Below, in pieces: positions 8,303 to 18,014 of a stretch of 64,000 nt of DNA (position 1 is its first letter; the number at the start of each line of letters is the position of its first letter). This DNA comes from [Clostridium] viride DSM 6836 (GTDB lineage: Bacteria; Bacillota; Clostridia; Oscillospirales; Oscillospiraceae): the NCBI GenBank assembly GCA_000620945.1, contig KK211198.1:606120-670119 (forward strand), in the 5' to 3' direction. The notes under the pieces were generated by a model. It was given only the letters and a program-made list of their open reading frames with translations. It was not told the DNA's origin and did not search any database. The translations under genes were made by a program, and so were the position numbers.

Positions 8303-9083
8303 CTTACCTCTCGTGCGGATGGAACACATTGTTAAGACCTTTCATCCGCGAACGGTGAGCGAAACCGAGCTGTTCCGTGATTTTTTCTTCTCAATTGTAG
8401 AGGGGGAATTTATTTCGGTAGTGGGATCCAACGGTTCCGGCAAAACAACGCTCCTCAACTTGATCTGCGGCAGCCTGTCCTTGGATGGAGGAAGCATTTT
8501 CCTGCGAGGTAAGGATATTACGAAAATGCCCGAGTATCGTCGTGCCGCCCATATTGGTCGTGTCTTTCAGGACCCGTCAAAGGGCACCTGCCCCTCCCTT
8601 ACCATATTAGAGAATCTGTCCCTTGCGGATAATAAGGGGAAGTCCTTCGGCTTAAGCCGAGGCGTAGAGAAAAAGCGGCTTGATTTTTATAAATCTCAGC
8701 TTGAACTCCTGCAGCTTGGTTTGGAGGACAAAATACACTTACCCGTGGGCGTTCTGTCTGGTGGTCAGCGGCAGGCTCTGGCACTCTTGATCTCCACTAT
8801 GACACCCATCGATCTTCTGGTTTTAGATGAACACACCGCTGCCTTGGACCCGAAATCTTCAGAAAACATCATGTATCTGACCGACAAACTAGTCCGCGAG
8901 AAAAAGCTCACCTCAATCATGGTAACCCATAATCTACGGTACGCCGTGGAATATGGCAATCGGGTAGTTATGATGCATTCTGGCACCGCAGTGATTGACG
9001 CGGCAGGAGAAGACAAGAAGAAGTATACTGTAGACGATCTACTGAAAGTATTCAACGAAATATCCATTGAATGTGGCAACTGA
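8289..9083 (+). CDS. trpZ: TrpZ-like ABC transporter ATP-binding protein
   Basis: ATPase subunit (COG1101 type), 264 residues. Walker A is GSNGSGKTT at 46-54, the signature is LSGGQRQ, and Walker B is LLVLDEHTAALDP with the histidine switch in MVTHNLRYA. The start overlaps the permease end, with AAGGGAGG upstream. Last gene of the operon; a strong terminator follows at 9153. Confidence 0.9.
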   Translation: MPEHNLPLVRMEHIVKTFHPRTVSETELFRDFFFSIVEGEFISVVGSNGSGKTTLLNLICGSLSLDGGSIFLRGKDITKMPEYRRAAHIGRVFQDPSKGTCPSLTILENLSLADNKGKSFGLSRGVEKKRLDFYKSQLELLQLGLEDKIHLPVGVLSGGQRQALALLISTMTPIDLLVLDEHTAALDPKSSENIMYLTDKLVREKKLTSIMVTHNLRYAVEYGNRVVMMHSGTAVIDAAGEDKKKYTVDDLLKVFNEISIECGN

Positions 9084-9152
9084 ACCAAGGAAAGGTTGGC
9101 TTTTTGGCTTGGAGCACCTTTGTCGTGAACTACCTAAATAATGCAACAAGGT

Positions 9153-9181
9153 AAAGGAGAGGGATAGCCCCTCTCCTTTTG
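9153..9181 (+). terminator. Rho-independent terminator of trpXYZ
   Basis: AAAGGAGAGGG (9153-9163) pairs with CCCTCTCCTTT (9169-9179), then TTG. Confidence 0.8.
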
Positions 9182-9259
9182 CTATGTGCGGATCATTTTT
9201 GATAAATTATTTAAAACCTGGGTGCGACGCTTTATAGATTTCACTTGTCGGTAATGACA

Positions 9260-10471
9260 TTAGTGGTTGTTTTGACTGATTTCAAAGATCGTCCTATATT
9301 CCAGCATGGCAAAGGCCAATTGCAAGCGAAGCAATACTTTTCCGTCCTCCAAATCAAAGCCCAGAACATTTTTAATCTTTTTAATGCGATAATTGGTGGT
9401 ATTCCTGTGACAAAACATTTCATTGGAAACCTGCGTCACGCTCCCGTTGTGCTTCAAATACAGACGCAAGGTCTCCACCAACTCGCTATTGCATTGAGCA
9501 TCATTGTTCATTAGTGGCTTCAGAATTTGAATAAACCTCTCAAAAACCGAAGGATCCTGGCAACAGTACAGCAACTGGAAGAGCCCCATGTTCTCAAAAC
9601 TGACCAGGTGTAGGGTGCGGTAACTACCATATTGTATGGCTGCACAGGCCCTCTCAAAGCTCTCCTTAATATTGGAAATACCCAGTAATGGTGAGCCGAT
9701 GCCACAATAGAAGGAATAGGATGGCGTAGACTGCTTACAGAAGCGCAAGATGTTGGCCATGTGGCGTCCAATTTGTCTACAGCTGGTGTGGTGGAACATC
9801 AAAATGATCTGATTCTGATACTGGAATACAAACACCTTTTCCGGCCACTGATTTAAGTGATTTTCGATCAGTGTTTTCATGTAAAGCAGATTGGAGGGAG
9901 ATACCTGCTCCTCAAGAGCCCCTCGGCAGGAGATGACCGCCACACAGTACTCCCCCGCGGGATCATACTGATTCATGCACAGCTGACTCTCATCCTCCTC
10001 TTCATAGCCCTTGGCGGATTTCAGAAGCCGCTGGAAGGTATACGCCAACTGATTCTGAGCTTGCGTGCTAGCAAAAATCATACGACTTACCGTCTGCATG
10101 AAATCAGGAAAATGGTACTTCCACGGCATAATCATAAAGGGGTAGTTGGCTTCATTAGCAAGGTCCAAGAGCTCCTGGGAAATGTCCTCCTCCATGATAT
10201 ACTTCCCGACCGGAATAATGACTCCACAAGAGTTTCGGTCCATCAGCATCTTTACAAAGTTTTCAAAGTCTTCCTTCCCCTTAAACTTATGCCCCGTAAG
10301 GAGCATAAGCTCACCGCCCCGCAGAAAATCTGCGTTGCCGATATCTTCGGAAAAGTACATCCAACGTAGAGAGCGGTGAAGACCCTGCTCTCCAGCTAAC
10401 AGCTTCAGTTGATATTTTTCTCTGACCTGTGCAAAGACAGTTCCGAGCATCAGCGTTGCCACATTACTCAC
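9260..10471 (-). CDS. PucR-family transcriptional regulator (copy 1)
   Basis: Cytoplasmic regulator, about 403 residues. The N-terminal purine-catabolism-type sensor domain spans about 1-130 (LLAGEQGLHRSLRWMYFSED ... GGELMLLTG). The C-terminal PucR helix-turn-helix lies at about 335-395 (ETLRLYLKHNGSVTQVSNEM, then CHRNTTNYRIKKI). GTG 10471 follows AAGGAAGTGA; GTG 10462 would align better with the paralogue's start. It is divergent from a clear paralogue at 10723, with 251 bp between. PucR proteins often control purine, proline or GABA catabolism; the GABA cluster nearby is a plausible target. Confidence 0.88.
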   Translation of the reverse strand: MSNVATLMLGTVFAQVREKYQLKLLAGEQGLHRSLRWMYFSEDIGNADFLRGGELMLLTGHKFKGKEDFENFVKMLMDRNSCGVIIPVGKYIMEEDISQELLDLANEANYPFMIMPWKYHFPDFMQTVSRMIFASTQAQNQLAYTFQRLLKSAKGYEEEDESQLCMNQYDPAGEYCVAVISCRGALEEQVSPSNLLYMKTLIENHLNQWPEKVFVFQYQNQIILMFHHTSCRQIGRHMANILRFCKQSTPSYSFYCGIGSPLLGISNIKESFERACAAIQYGSYRTLHLVSFENMGLFQLLYCCQDPSVFERFIQILKPLMNNDAQCNSELVETLRLYLKHNGSVTQVSNEMFCHRNTTNYRIKKIKNVLGFDLEDGKVLLRLQLAFAMLEYRTIFEISQNNH

Positions 10472-10722
10472 TCACTTCCTTTTCTCCAATGGCCTGTGTG
10501 GTTTTCTGTCAAGGGGGCCTTATGATTCACCCTGATCCAATCGGCATTGTGGAAATTCTTCGATGGATGTTTTCGACGGCTATCGTTTATACTATGGTTA
10601 AGGCATTGCGCTAAATCGATTAATCAAAACTATTTCTGGGATAAAACGAAACTTCTCCTTGCATCCGAGGTTTCCTTGAGATAGTATTCCGTTAGACACT
10701 AGACGGATGAGGGGGTGTTACC
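10472..10722. promoter_or_regulatory. Divergent promoter region between the two PucR genes
   Basis: 251 bp serving both regulators. Ribosome sites are visible at both ends (AAGGAAGTGA on the minus strand, GAGGGGGTG on the plus strand). I could not fix -35/-10 boxes with confidence. A short chance reading frame at its left edge is not supported as a gene. Confidence 0.5.
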
Positions 10723-11916
10723 ATGGTAGCTTTAACATTGGGGGCCGTATTTGCTCAGACAAAACAGAAATATCAATTGAAAATTCTTGCCGGTGAACAA
10801 GGCCTTTACCGCTCCCTCCGCTGGATGTACGTCACGGAAGACACCAGTAACTTGGATTTATTCCAGGGGGGCGAGCTGCTGCTGTTTACAGGTTTTAGCT
10901 TTGAGAATACCGCGGAATTTGAATCCTTTATCAAAATGCTTATTTCCAAAAATTGCTGTGGTGCCATTGTCAACGTAGGAAAATATATCTTGGAGGAAGA
11001 CATTTCCAAGGAGCTTCTTGATCTATGCAATCAGTGGCAATTTCCACTCATTAGCATGCCTTGGAAGTTCTATTTCACGGACATACTTCAAGAATACAGT
11101 CGTCAGATCGTCGTCCACAAACACGAACAAGATCAGATCATTTATGTGTTTCAGTCTCGTCTAAAAAATGCGAAGCCCTTATCCGAGGAAGACGAAACTA
11201 GGCTACTGTCTAACGACTTCACACCCCAAGGCAATTACTGCGTTTGTGTCATCTCTTGCCAACAGGAAGAGACTGAATCTTCCGAGTCTTTACTTTGGAG
11301 TCTAAGCTCCGTGGCAGAGAACTATTTTAACCAAAATACCGAAAAGTCATGTGTATTTCCTTTTCAAGATCACGTTGTGCTGGGATTCTATAACACTTCG
11401 CCCGAGAATATTTATCTTCAGACCGAGGGCATTCTCAACCAGTGTACGCTGACTCATCCGGATTTACCCGTGTTTTGTGGTATGGGAAGTGTGGTGAGTG
11501 GCGCGGAAAAGATGCACATCAGCTTCGACCATGCCTGCGCCGCCATGCTATACGCGGTCAATCAAAGCAAACGCAACCTCTCCTTTGACGAAATGGTCGA
11601 ATTTCAGCTCTTTTACTCCTGTCAGGATCAGACCGTCCTGGGCCAGTTCACGAATATTCTTCAGCCCTTGGAGCCGTACGAGCAGAGTGGCAATCAACTC
11701 ACTGAAACTTTGCGTCTCTATTTGAACTACAATGGCAGCATCAATCAGGTTTCAGAAGCCCTGGACTGCCATCGCAACACCATAAACTACCGGATTAAAA
11801 AGATTAGTGAGCTCCTAAATGCGGATCTGGATAGCATGCAAATCCGATTCCAGCTACAGCTGGCTCTTTCCATCCGAGATTACCAGCGTTTGTATCACAT
11901 GGACGAAACCATATGA
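10723..11916 (+). CDS. PucR-family transcriptional regulator (copy 2)
   Basis: 397 residues, same architecture as the divergent copy: sensor domain EQGLYRSLRWMYVTED and GGELLLFTG near the start, then ETLRLYLNYNGSINQVSEAL and CHRNTINYRIKKI in the C-terminal helix-turn-helix. GAGGGGGTG precedes ATG 10723. The strong residue-level match to copy 1 indicates duplication. It faces the GABA fermentation cluster, making it the better positional candidate for the cluster activator. Confidence 0.88.
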   Translation: MVALTLGAVFAQTKQKYQLKILAGEQGLYRSLRWMYVTEDTSNLDLFQGGELLLFTGFSFENTAEFESFIKMLISKNCCGAIVNVGKYILEEDISKELLDLCNQWQFPLISMPWKFYFTDILQEYSRQIVVHKHEQDQIIYVFQSRLKNAKPLSEEDETRLLSNDFTPQGNYCVCVISCQQEETESSESLLWSLSSVAENYFNQNTEKSCVFPFQDHVVLGFYNTSPENIYLQTEGILNQCTLTHPDLPVFCGMGSVVSGAEKMHISFDHACAAMLYAVNQSKRNLSFDEMVEFQLFYSCQDQTVLGQFTNILQPLEPYEQSGNQLTETLRLYLNYNGSINQVSEALDCHRNTINYRIKKISELLNADLDSMQIRFQLQLALSIRDYQRLYHMDETI

Positions 11917-11939
11917 ACACCATTTACTTTATGCAGACA

Positions 11940-11981
11940 GGACACCCTCTTCTGTAGCGTTTACCGTGGATAAGGGTGTCC
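11940..11981 (+). terminator. Hairpin after PucR copy 2
   Basis: GGACACCCT (11940-11948) pairs with AGGGTGTCC (11973-11981) around a 24-base loop; only a short pyrimidine run follows. A second terminator-like stem, CAAAGC/GCTTTG at 12215-12232 followed by GCTATTTTTTT, lies further on. Confidence 0.5.
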
Positions 11982-12556
11982 CCTCTATAGCAGACTAGTC
12001 AGACCTCCAAAGGGCAACTCAGGTTGTTTTTTGCCTTAATCGCACCCTACTTTCTCTGCATTTTACAGTCATATGGTAACATAGTTAACCTATTTAAAAT
12101 ATAGCCTCTGAGCCCAAAAGGAAATCTTAATTTGGTGTTATAGCACAAAACTCCACCGTTTCTATTTCGTTCTTTACTGTCATTTGTACAATCATATCAC
12201 TTTCCGAATTCGGTCAAAGCCTCGCTGCTTTGGCTATTTTTTTGTGCTTTTTATGAAATGCTTCCTTACCATAAGGCAACCAAACTTCTCATAGAGGTAC
12301 CCTCTTAATATAAAAGAGTCGCGAAAAGTAATTAGAACGTATACAAGATGAAACTGCTTGAAACCATCACAAAAAATATGGAATATCATCAACACTGCCA
12401 AAACAGAAGGCCAAAAAGCACGCAATTCGTGCATAAGAAACAAAAAAGACCCTTAAGTTTGGTTTCTAGCCTATAGAACTAGCAAATTGATTCTTGTAGA
12501 GTAGAGCCATAAAGAATAGTTGCAATGGAAAATTGCGATGAGAAAGGTGATGGACT
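11982..12556. other. Non-coding region upstream of the GABA cluster
   Basis: 575 bp without a credible gene; a 69-codon minus-strand frame (12234-12443) has no ribosome site or pattern. It should contain the cluster's promoter and regulator sites, but I found no convincing -35/-10 or sigma-54 box. AAAGGTGATGG ahead of 12557 is the ribosome site. Confidence 0.5.
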
Positions 12557-13699
12557 ATGAACTTCAAACTAGATGATCTTTCGCAGGAGATCCTCGATAT
12601 GCTTCGCGATTTTTGTCTAAAAGAGGTACGGCCTCTGGCGGCGGAATTAGACGAAGAAGAGCGTTTTCCCTCGGAGACCAGGGAAAAGCTAGCCCAGATG
12701 GGGATGATGGGTTTATATATCCCTGAAGAGTACGGGGGAGCAGGACTACCCTATCTCACTTATATCTGCGCTTGCGAGGAACTTGCTCGCCACTGCGCTA
12801 CCACAAGTGTCATGTTCTCTGTACATGGATCCCTATGTTCTTGGCCCATTTTAGAATTCGGCACAGAGTCTCAGAAGCAGAAATACCTGGTGCCCCTTGC
12901 CCAAGGTGATACGCTTGGTGCTTTTGGACTGACAGAACCAGGTGCTGGTACGGATGCCGCGGGGCAGAAAACAACTGCTGAGGACAAGGGTGATCATTAC
13001 CTTCTCAACGGCACTAAGATCTTCATAACAAATGGCTACTATGCAGACACGTATATTGTCATTGCTGTGACTGATCGCTCGAAAGGCACCCGCGGCACCT
13101 CTGCCTTTATTGTGGAAAAAGGATGGGAAGGCTTTTCGTTTGGCACCAAAGAGAAAAAGATGGGTATCCGCGGCTCGGCAACTTATGAGTTGATTTTTGA
13201 TAATGTGAAGGTGCCAAAAGAAAACCTTCTCGGAAAAGAAGGTGATGGATTCAAAATTGCCATGCAAATTCTCGACGGGGGACGTATTGGTATCGCAGCT
13301 CAAGCATTGGGAATTGCGCAGGGCGCCATGGATGAGTGCATTCCGTATTTGCAAAACCGCGTTCAGTTTGGCAAACCTCTTTCCAGTTTTCAGAACACCC
13401 AGTTCCAGATGGCAGACATGCAGACAAAAGTCAGTGCCTCGCGGCTTTTGGTCTACCAGGCAGCCCAGGCCAAGCAGGATCATGAGCAGTACAGTCACCT
13501 GGCAGCCATGGCAAAATTGTTCGCTTCGGAGACATCCTCCGATGTGACAAGACGAGCAGTCCAGTTAGTTGGCGGTTATGGTTATATTCGAGAGTATCCT
13601 TTTGAGCGGATGATGCGCGATGCAAAAATTACTGAGATTTATGAGGGAACTAGCGAAGTCCAGAGAATGGTTATCGCCAATTGGTTAGGGGTGAAATAA
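12557..13699 (+). CDS. Acyl-CoA dehydrogenase, short-chain (butyryl-CoA dehydrogenase-like)
   Basis: FAD enzyme interconverting crotonyl-CoA and butyryl-CoA; 380 residues, the usual family length. Visible are AFGLTEPGAGTDA (FAD/substrate region, about 126-138), QILDGGRIGIAAQALG, and the catalytic-base segment IYEGTSEVQ with the glutamate at about 363, as in clostridial butyryl-CoA dehydrogenases. GAAAGGTGATGG precedes the ATG. It is the first gene of the GABA cluster and likely acts as the reductive arm. Electron-transfer flavoprotein genes, often adjacent, are absent from the window. Confidence 0.88.
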   Translation: MNFKLDDLSQEILDMLRDFCLKEVRPLAAELDEEERFPSETREKLAQMGMMGLYIPEEYGGAGLPYLTYICACEELARHCATTSVMFSVHGSLCSWPILEFGTESQKQKYLVPLAQGDTLGAFGLTEPGAGTDAAGQKTTAEDKGDHYLLNGTKIFITNGYYADTYIVIAVTDRSKGTRGTSAFIVEKGWEGFSFGTKEKKMGIRGSATYELIFDNVKVPKENLLGKEGDGFKIAMQILDGGRIGIAAQALGIAQGAMDECIPYLQNRVQFGKPLSSFQNTQFQMADMQTKVSASRLLVYQAAQAKQDHEQYSHLAAMAKLFASETSSDVTRRAVQLVGGYGYIREYPFERMMRDAKITEIYEGTSEVQRMVIANWLGVK

Positions 13700-13782
13700 G
13701 TCTATTACTTCCGTAGAACAAAGTGTAAAACAACAGTAGTATTCCGCACCTTATATGAATTTAGAAAGGTAAGGTCCTTATT

Positions 13783-15240
13783 ATGGAGAGTAAAAAAGCG
13801 GGCATCAGTGCATTTGATTTTTTCTGTATCGGATTTGGTGCGATCGTAGGTGTTGGTTGGGCAGTATCCATTAACAAATGGATGGCTGGTTCCGGTGGTC
13901 CCATTCCTGCTTTCGTTGGTTATCTAATTGCATTGGTCATGATGATTCCTGTCGCACTCTGTTACTGTGAACTAGCACCCATGATGCCTGTGGCAGGCGG
14001 CGGCATGGCGTATTCCTATCGCGCATTCAATGAAAAAATTGGTTTTCTATCTGGCTGGGCAGCGTTTGGTGCATTTGTTACCTTGCTCCCATGGGAAGCT
14101 ATCTATGTTGTAGATATCTTGAGTATTTTGATCCCCCAAATCAAGGGTCCCATGCTCTACACTCTGGCAGGAGCCAATATCCATGTAGGACATATTATTG
14201 TTGGCACATTTTTCTCTCTGCTTTTCTTTGCAGTAAACTTGAAAGGTGCAAGTGCCTCCGCAATGATGCAACGAGTTCTCACCGTGTTTTTAATTGGTGC
14301 GGGCCTGGTAGCTATGATTGTAGCAATCCTCAAATTCGATGCCGGAAACTTCCAGCCTATCTATCAAAATGTTGGAGTAGGCGCACATACAAGTTTCTTT
14401 GGCGGTGCCTTTGCGATTATGGCATCTGCTCCCTTCTTTCTCTGCGGATTCGAAACCATTCCGCAAGCCGTGGAGGATGCTTCAGGAGAAGTATCTACGG
14501 TGGGTAAAACCGTAGTCCTGTCAGTTGGCTGCGCTTGCTTGTTCTATGCTTTGCTACTCTTCTGTCTGGGCAGCGCAATGCCTTGGCAAGACTTTGTAAA
14601 CATTGGAAAGTCTCCGGCCGCAGGTCACCTTTTCCTCGCTGCCTATGGACAAGCAAGTGTTCCTGGCATTGTCATGTACTATCTCATTATGGCCGGAGCA
14701 CTCTGTGGCCTGTTTACCACTTGGAATAGCTTTATGATGGCCTCCCCCCGGCTGTTGATGGGTATGGCGCGCGGCTATTTGGTGCCCAATGCCTTGGCAA
14801 AAGAACATCCCAAATATGGTACTCCAGCCAACGCCATGATTTTCTGTTTGGTCCTCTCGATCTCTGGTCCTTTCCTCGGAATTGGTCTAATCAATGCGCT
14901 CACCTCTTTCTCAGCAGCAGGCTTCGTTCTATCCTGGTTCCTCACTTCTGCTTCTGCTTTGAGACTGCGTAAGACAGAACCGCAAGCAAATCGTCCGTAC
15001 AAAATGCCCGGCGGTATTGCAATGGCTACGTTTGCAACCGTAATGATGGGAATCGTTTTGGTTTTGCTGTTTGTTCCCGGCAACCCCGTGTATATGGGCG
15101 CAGAACCTACCGTCATTTTTATAGCATGGCTGGCTCTTGGTGTCATCTTCTACCTGTCCTGCAGTGGGGCTAGAAAGCAAATCTCCCTCAAGGATCGAGA
15201 AGCCAAAATTTTTGCAAAAGCGAACAGAAACGCAGACTAA
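13783..15240 (+). CDS. APC-superfamily amino acid permease, probable GABA uptake
   Basis: 485 residues with about twelve hydrophobic helices. The APC opening ISAFDFFCIGFGAIVGVGW matches the first-helix G-A-x-V-G substrate motif, and ASAPFFLCGFETIPQAVEDA is the conserved helix 6 region with its downstream loop. TTAGAAAGGTAAGG precedes the ATG. Placed inside the GABA degradation genes it is most simply the GABA or glutamate importer, possibly in exchange; the sequence does not identify the substrate. Confidence 0.85.
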   Translation: MESKKAGISAFDFFCIGFGAIVGVGWAVSINKWMAGSGGPIPAFVGYLIALVMMIPVALCYCELAPMMPVAGGGMAYSYRAFNEKIGFLSGWAAFGAFVTLLPWEAIYVVDILSILIPQIKGPMLYTLAGANIHVGHIIVGTFFSLLFFAVNLKGASASAMMQRVLTVFLIGAGLVAMIVAILKFDAGNFQPIYQNVGVGAHTSFFGGAFAIMASAPFFLCGFETIPQAVEDASGEVSTVGKTVVLSVGCACLFYALLLFCLGSAMPWQDFVNIGKSPAAGHLFLAAYGQASVPGIVMYYLIMAGALCGLFTTWNSFMMASPRLLMGMARGYLVPNALAKEHPKYGTPANAMIFCLVLSISGPFLGIGLINALTSFSAAGFVLSWFLTSASALRLRKTEPQANRPYKMPGGIAMATFATVMMGIVLVLLFVPGNPVYMGAEPTVIFIAWLALGVIFYLSCSGARKQISLKDREAKIFAKANRNAD

Positions 15241-15353
15241 AGCAGTGACTGCATCCGAAATTCTCTGCCAAAAAAGAATAACAAAATGGCTCAATCTGCG
15301 TGGCATCGTGAAATTCACTGAATTGTGAGCCTCTATGAAAGAAAGGATGGACT

Positions 15354-16469
15354 ATGACGCAGTTTATAATACACCCTCGGATCTATCAAATGGCAAGCTG
15401 TGAGGAGTTTGCCGCTCAGGTTCAGTTGGGAGCAGAAGACTTGATCCTGACGAATGCGTATATTTACGAACCGGCCTTTGGCTCTATGCACCTACCCTGC
15501 CATGTCATCTACTTGGAGAACTACGGCAGCGGCGAGCCTTCGGATGAGATGGTGGAAGCCATTTATCAGGATTTACCCGCATCCTTTCGGCGGGTCGTGG
15601 CCATCGGAGGTGGCGGCGTTTTAGATGTGGCTAAAATACTATCTCTTAAGCACATTTCTCCCGTACTCGATTTGTTCGATGGAAAGACAGAAGTGATTCG
15701 TGACAAGGAACTGATCTTAGTTCCCACCACCTGTGGAACCGGCAGTGAAGTCACAAACATTTCTATCCTAGCTCTGAACAGTCGTGGCACCAAAAAAGGT
15801 CTCGCAACCGAAGCCCTTTTTGCCGACAGCGCCGTGTTAATTCCCGCATTACTTATGGGCCTTCCGTTCCGTTTTTTTGCTACCAGCGCCATCGATGCTC
15901 TGGTCCATGCAGTGGAGTCCAGCCTATCACCGAAGGCAAGCGCCGCTTCTAAGCTGTTTAGCTACCAGGCCATTGACATGATCCTTCGTGGCTTTCTGGA
16001 GATTCGCAACCAAGGAGAGGAAGCGAGATTCCCCATTTTAGAGCAGTTCCTTCTGGCTAGCAACTATGCCGGAATCGCCTTTGGCAATGCTGGCTGCGCC
16101 GCCGTCCATGCTTTGAGCTATCCCTTGGGTGCTGTGTATCATGTTCCTCATGGGGAAGCCAACTATGCCATGTTCACAGGCGTCATGAACAAATATCTAT
16201 CCATTCGCTCCGATGGGGAAATTTCTCATCTAAACGACTTTATTGCAAACATCTTGCAATGTGATGTTTCCTGTGTTTATGAAGAGTTGGAGAACCTCTT
16301 AAATGTCCTGATTCCTAAGAAACCTCTTTTTGAGTACGGCATGACAGAGGAAGATCTTCAGATCTTTACCAATTCGGTCCGTGAAAACCAGCAACGCCTG
16401 ATGGCGAACAACTTTGTCCCTCTAAGCGATGAGGATGTTTATATGATCTATCGTGGTCTATACAAATAA
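15354..16469 (+). CDS. 4hbD: 4-hydroxybutyrate dehydrogenase (iron-containing ADH family)
   Basis: NAD-linked reduction of succinate semialdehyde to 4-hydroxybutyrate. 371 residues, the length I recall for the C. kluyveri enzyme. The nucleotide motif GGGGVLDVAK is at 85-94, PTTCGTGSE at 124-132, and probable metal ligands are D181 and H185 (AIDALVHAVES), H252 and H266 (VHALSYPLG, HVPHGEAN). GAAAGGATGG precedes the ATG. It sits 21 bases from gabT, so the two steps are likely translated from one message. Confidence 0.88.
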   Translation: MTQFIIHPRIYQMASCEEFAAQVQLGAEDLILTNAYIYEPAFGSMHLPCHVIYLENYGSGEPSDEMVEAIYQDLPASFRRVVAIGGGGVLDVAKILSLKHISPVLDLFDGKTEVIRDKELILVPTTCGTGSEVTNISILALNSRGTKKGLATEALFADSAVLIPALLMGLPFRFFATSAIDALVHAVESSLSPKASAASKLFSYQAIDMILRGFLEIRNQGEEARFPILEQFLLASNYAGIAFGNAGCAAVHALSYPLGAVYHVPHGEANYAMFTGVMNKYLSIRSDGEISHLNDFIANILQCDVSCVYEELENLLNVLIPKKPLFEYGMTEEDLQIFTNSVRENQQRLMANNFVPLSDEDVYMIYRGLYK

Positions 16470-16490
16470 ATCGTAAAGGAACGTGGTTTT

Positions 16491-17843
16491 ATGTTAAAGA
16501 ATGCATTACCTAAGATTGTTACAGAGTCCCTTCCCGGCCCCAAGGCCAAAGCCATCATTGACCGTCGTGCAAACGCCATTCCCTCCGCCATCCGCTGCGT
16601 CTATCCTGTGGTCATCGACAGAGGCGAAGGAGCCATGGTCGAGGACGTGGACGGCAATCATTTCTTAGACTGGATCGGTGGCGTAGGCGTTTTGAACATC
16701 GGCTATTCCCACCCAGAAGTGGTGGATGCCGTAAAGAAGCAGACCGAGCGCTACTTCCACGGCATGTTCAACATCGTCACTCATGAAGGATACGTGGCCT
16801 TAGCTGAAAAACTATCTACGTTGGCTCCCGTTCTAGGGAAAGAAAAAAAGGCATTTTTTGCCAACTCCGGTGCAGAAGCTAACGAAAATGCCATCAAAAT
16901 CGCCAAGGCATATACCAAGCGCCCCAACATCATTGTGTTCTCCGGTGCTTTCCACGGTCGCACCATGCTCACCATGTCCATGACATCAAAAAAAGCCTAT
17001 GCCAATGGTATGGGCCCCTTCCCAGACGGCGTGTATCGTGCCAAGTTCCCCTACTACTACCGCAATCCCGTCGGACTTCCGCAAGAGGAGGCCGTTAACT
17101 ACTACATTGAAAGCATCAAGAGCGTTTTCGAGGAGGCCTCCCCCCCAGAACACGTAGCCGCCATCGTGGTAGAGCCCTTGCAGGGTGAAGGCGGATTTAT
17201 CCCCGCCCCCATTGAGTGGGTTAAGGCAGTCCGTCAGCTTTGCGACCAGCATGGCATCCTCTTGATTGCAGACGAAGTGCAGACTGGCTTCTGCCGAGCG
17301 GGTAAAATGTTTGCTTCTGAATACTGGCAGGGAGCTGGTGCGTCACCTGACATCTTAACCACCGCGAAATCCATTGCCGCTGGCGTTCCCATCAGTGCCA
17401 TCGTTGCACGAAATGAGATCATGGACGCCGTACCTGCCGGAATCATCGGCGGCACCTATTGTGGCAATCCCTTAGCCTGTGCCGCTGCACTTAAGGTCAT
17501 TGAAGTGATGGAACGTGATAAGTTTGCTCAGCGTTCTACCGAAATCGGAAAAATTGCCATGGAGCGCTTCCAGCAGTTTAAACAGAACTATCCTGTGGTC
17601 GGTGATGTCCGCGGCTTGGGCAGTATGATCGGATTGGAATTTGTCAAAGATCCCGTGAGCAAGGAGCCCAATGCACCCTTTGTGAATGCCTTGGTACAAG
17701 AAGCGGTAAAGCGCGGCCTGATGATTGAAAATGCCGGCACCTATGGCAACGTGATCCGCTTCCTCGCACCCCTTACCATCACCGATGAGCAGCTTTATGC
17801 TGGTCTTGACATCATGGAAGAATCCATCAAAGCCCTGCTTTAA
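16491..17843 (+). CDS. gabT: 4-aminobutyrate aminotransferase
   Basis: Class III PLP aminotransferase moving the amino group of GABA to 2-oxoglutarate to give succinate semialdehyde; 450 residues. Seen are ANSGAEANENAIKIAKAYT (cofactor phosphate), DEVQTGFCRAGK at 261-272 and the Schiff-base lysine K293 in LTTAKSIAAGVP. AAAGGAACG precedes the ATG. Position between 4hbD and abfD fixes GABA as the probable substrate; ornithine or acetylornithine would be the alternatives by family. Confidence 0.9.
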   Translation: MLKNALPKIVTESLPGPKAKAIIDRRANAIPSAIRCVYPVVIDRGEGAMVEDVDGNHFLDWIGGVGVLNIGYSHPEVVDAVKKQTERYFHGMFNIVTHEGYVALAEKLSTLAPVLGKEKKAFFANSGAEANENAIKIAKAYTKRPNIIVFSGAFHGRTMLTMSMTSKKAYANGMGPFPDGVYRAKFPYYYRNPVGLPQEEAVNYYIESIKSVFEEASPPEHVAAIVVEPLQGEGGFIPAPIEWVKAVRQLCDQHGILLIADEVQTGFCRAGKMFASEYWQGAGASPDILTTAKSIAAGVPISAIVARNEIMDAVPAGIIGGTYCGNPLACAAALKVIEVMERDKFAQRSTEIGKIAMERFQQFKQNYPVVGDVRGLGSMIGLEFVKDPVSKEPNAPFVNALVQEAVKRGLMIENAGTYGNVIRFLAPLTITDEQLYAGLDIMEESIKALL

Positions 17844-17893
17844 CCCTCCCTATGAACCCTTATTTCTTCCCATATACCTCATAAATGCAAGCT

Positions 17894-17919
17894 CCCTCCG
17901 CAGTGAACACTGCGGGGGG
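17894..17919 (+). terminator. Intercistronic hairpin between gabT and abfD
   Basis: CCCTCCGCAGTG (17894-17905) pairs with CACTGCGGGGGG (17908-17919) with wobble, tight loop, no T run. More likely a processing or stabilising stem than a full terminator. Confidence 0.5.
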
Positions 17920-18014
17920 AACCTGCCCCTTGGTGTAAACGTTGATGAATCGTAGCGTAACATTCCCATGTTTCATTCAACAAAGCAATCTACTTACGGA
18001 AAGGATGACTCGTC

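Noticed and set aside
12481-12556. Possible sigma-54 promoter ahead of the acyl-CoA dehydrogenase
   Set aside because: The GG and GC elements near 12527-12537 are too close together for the required 10-base spacing.
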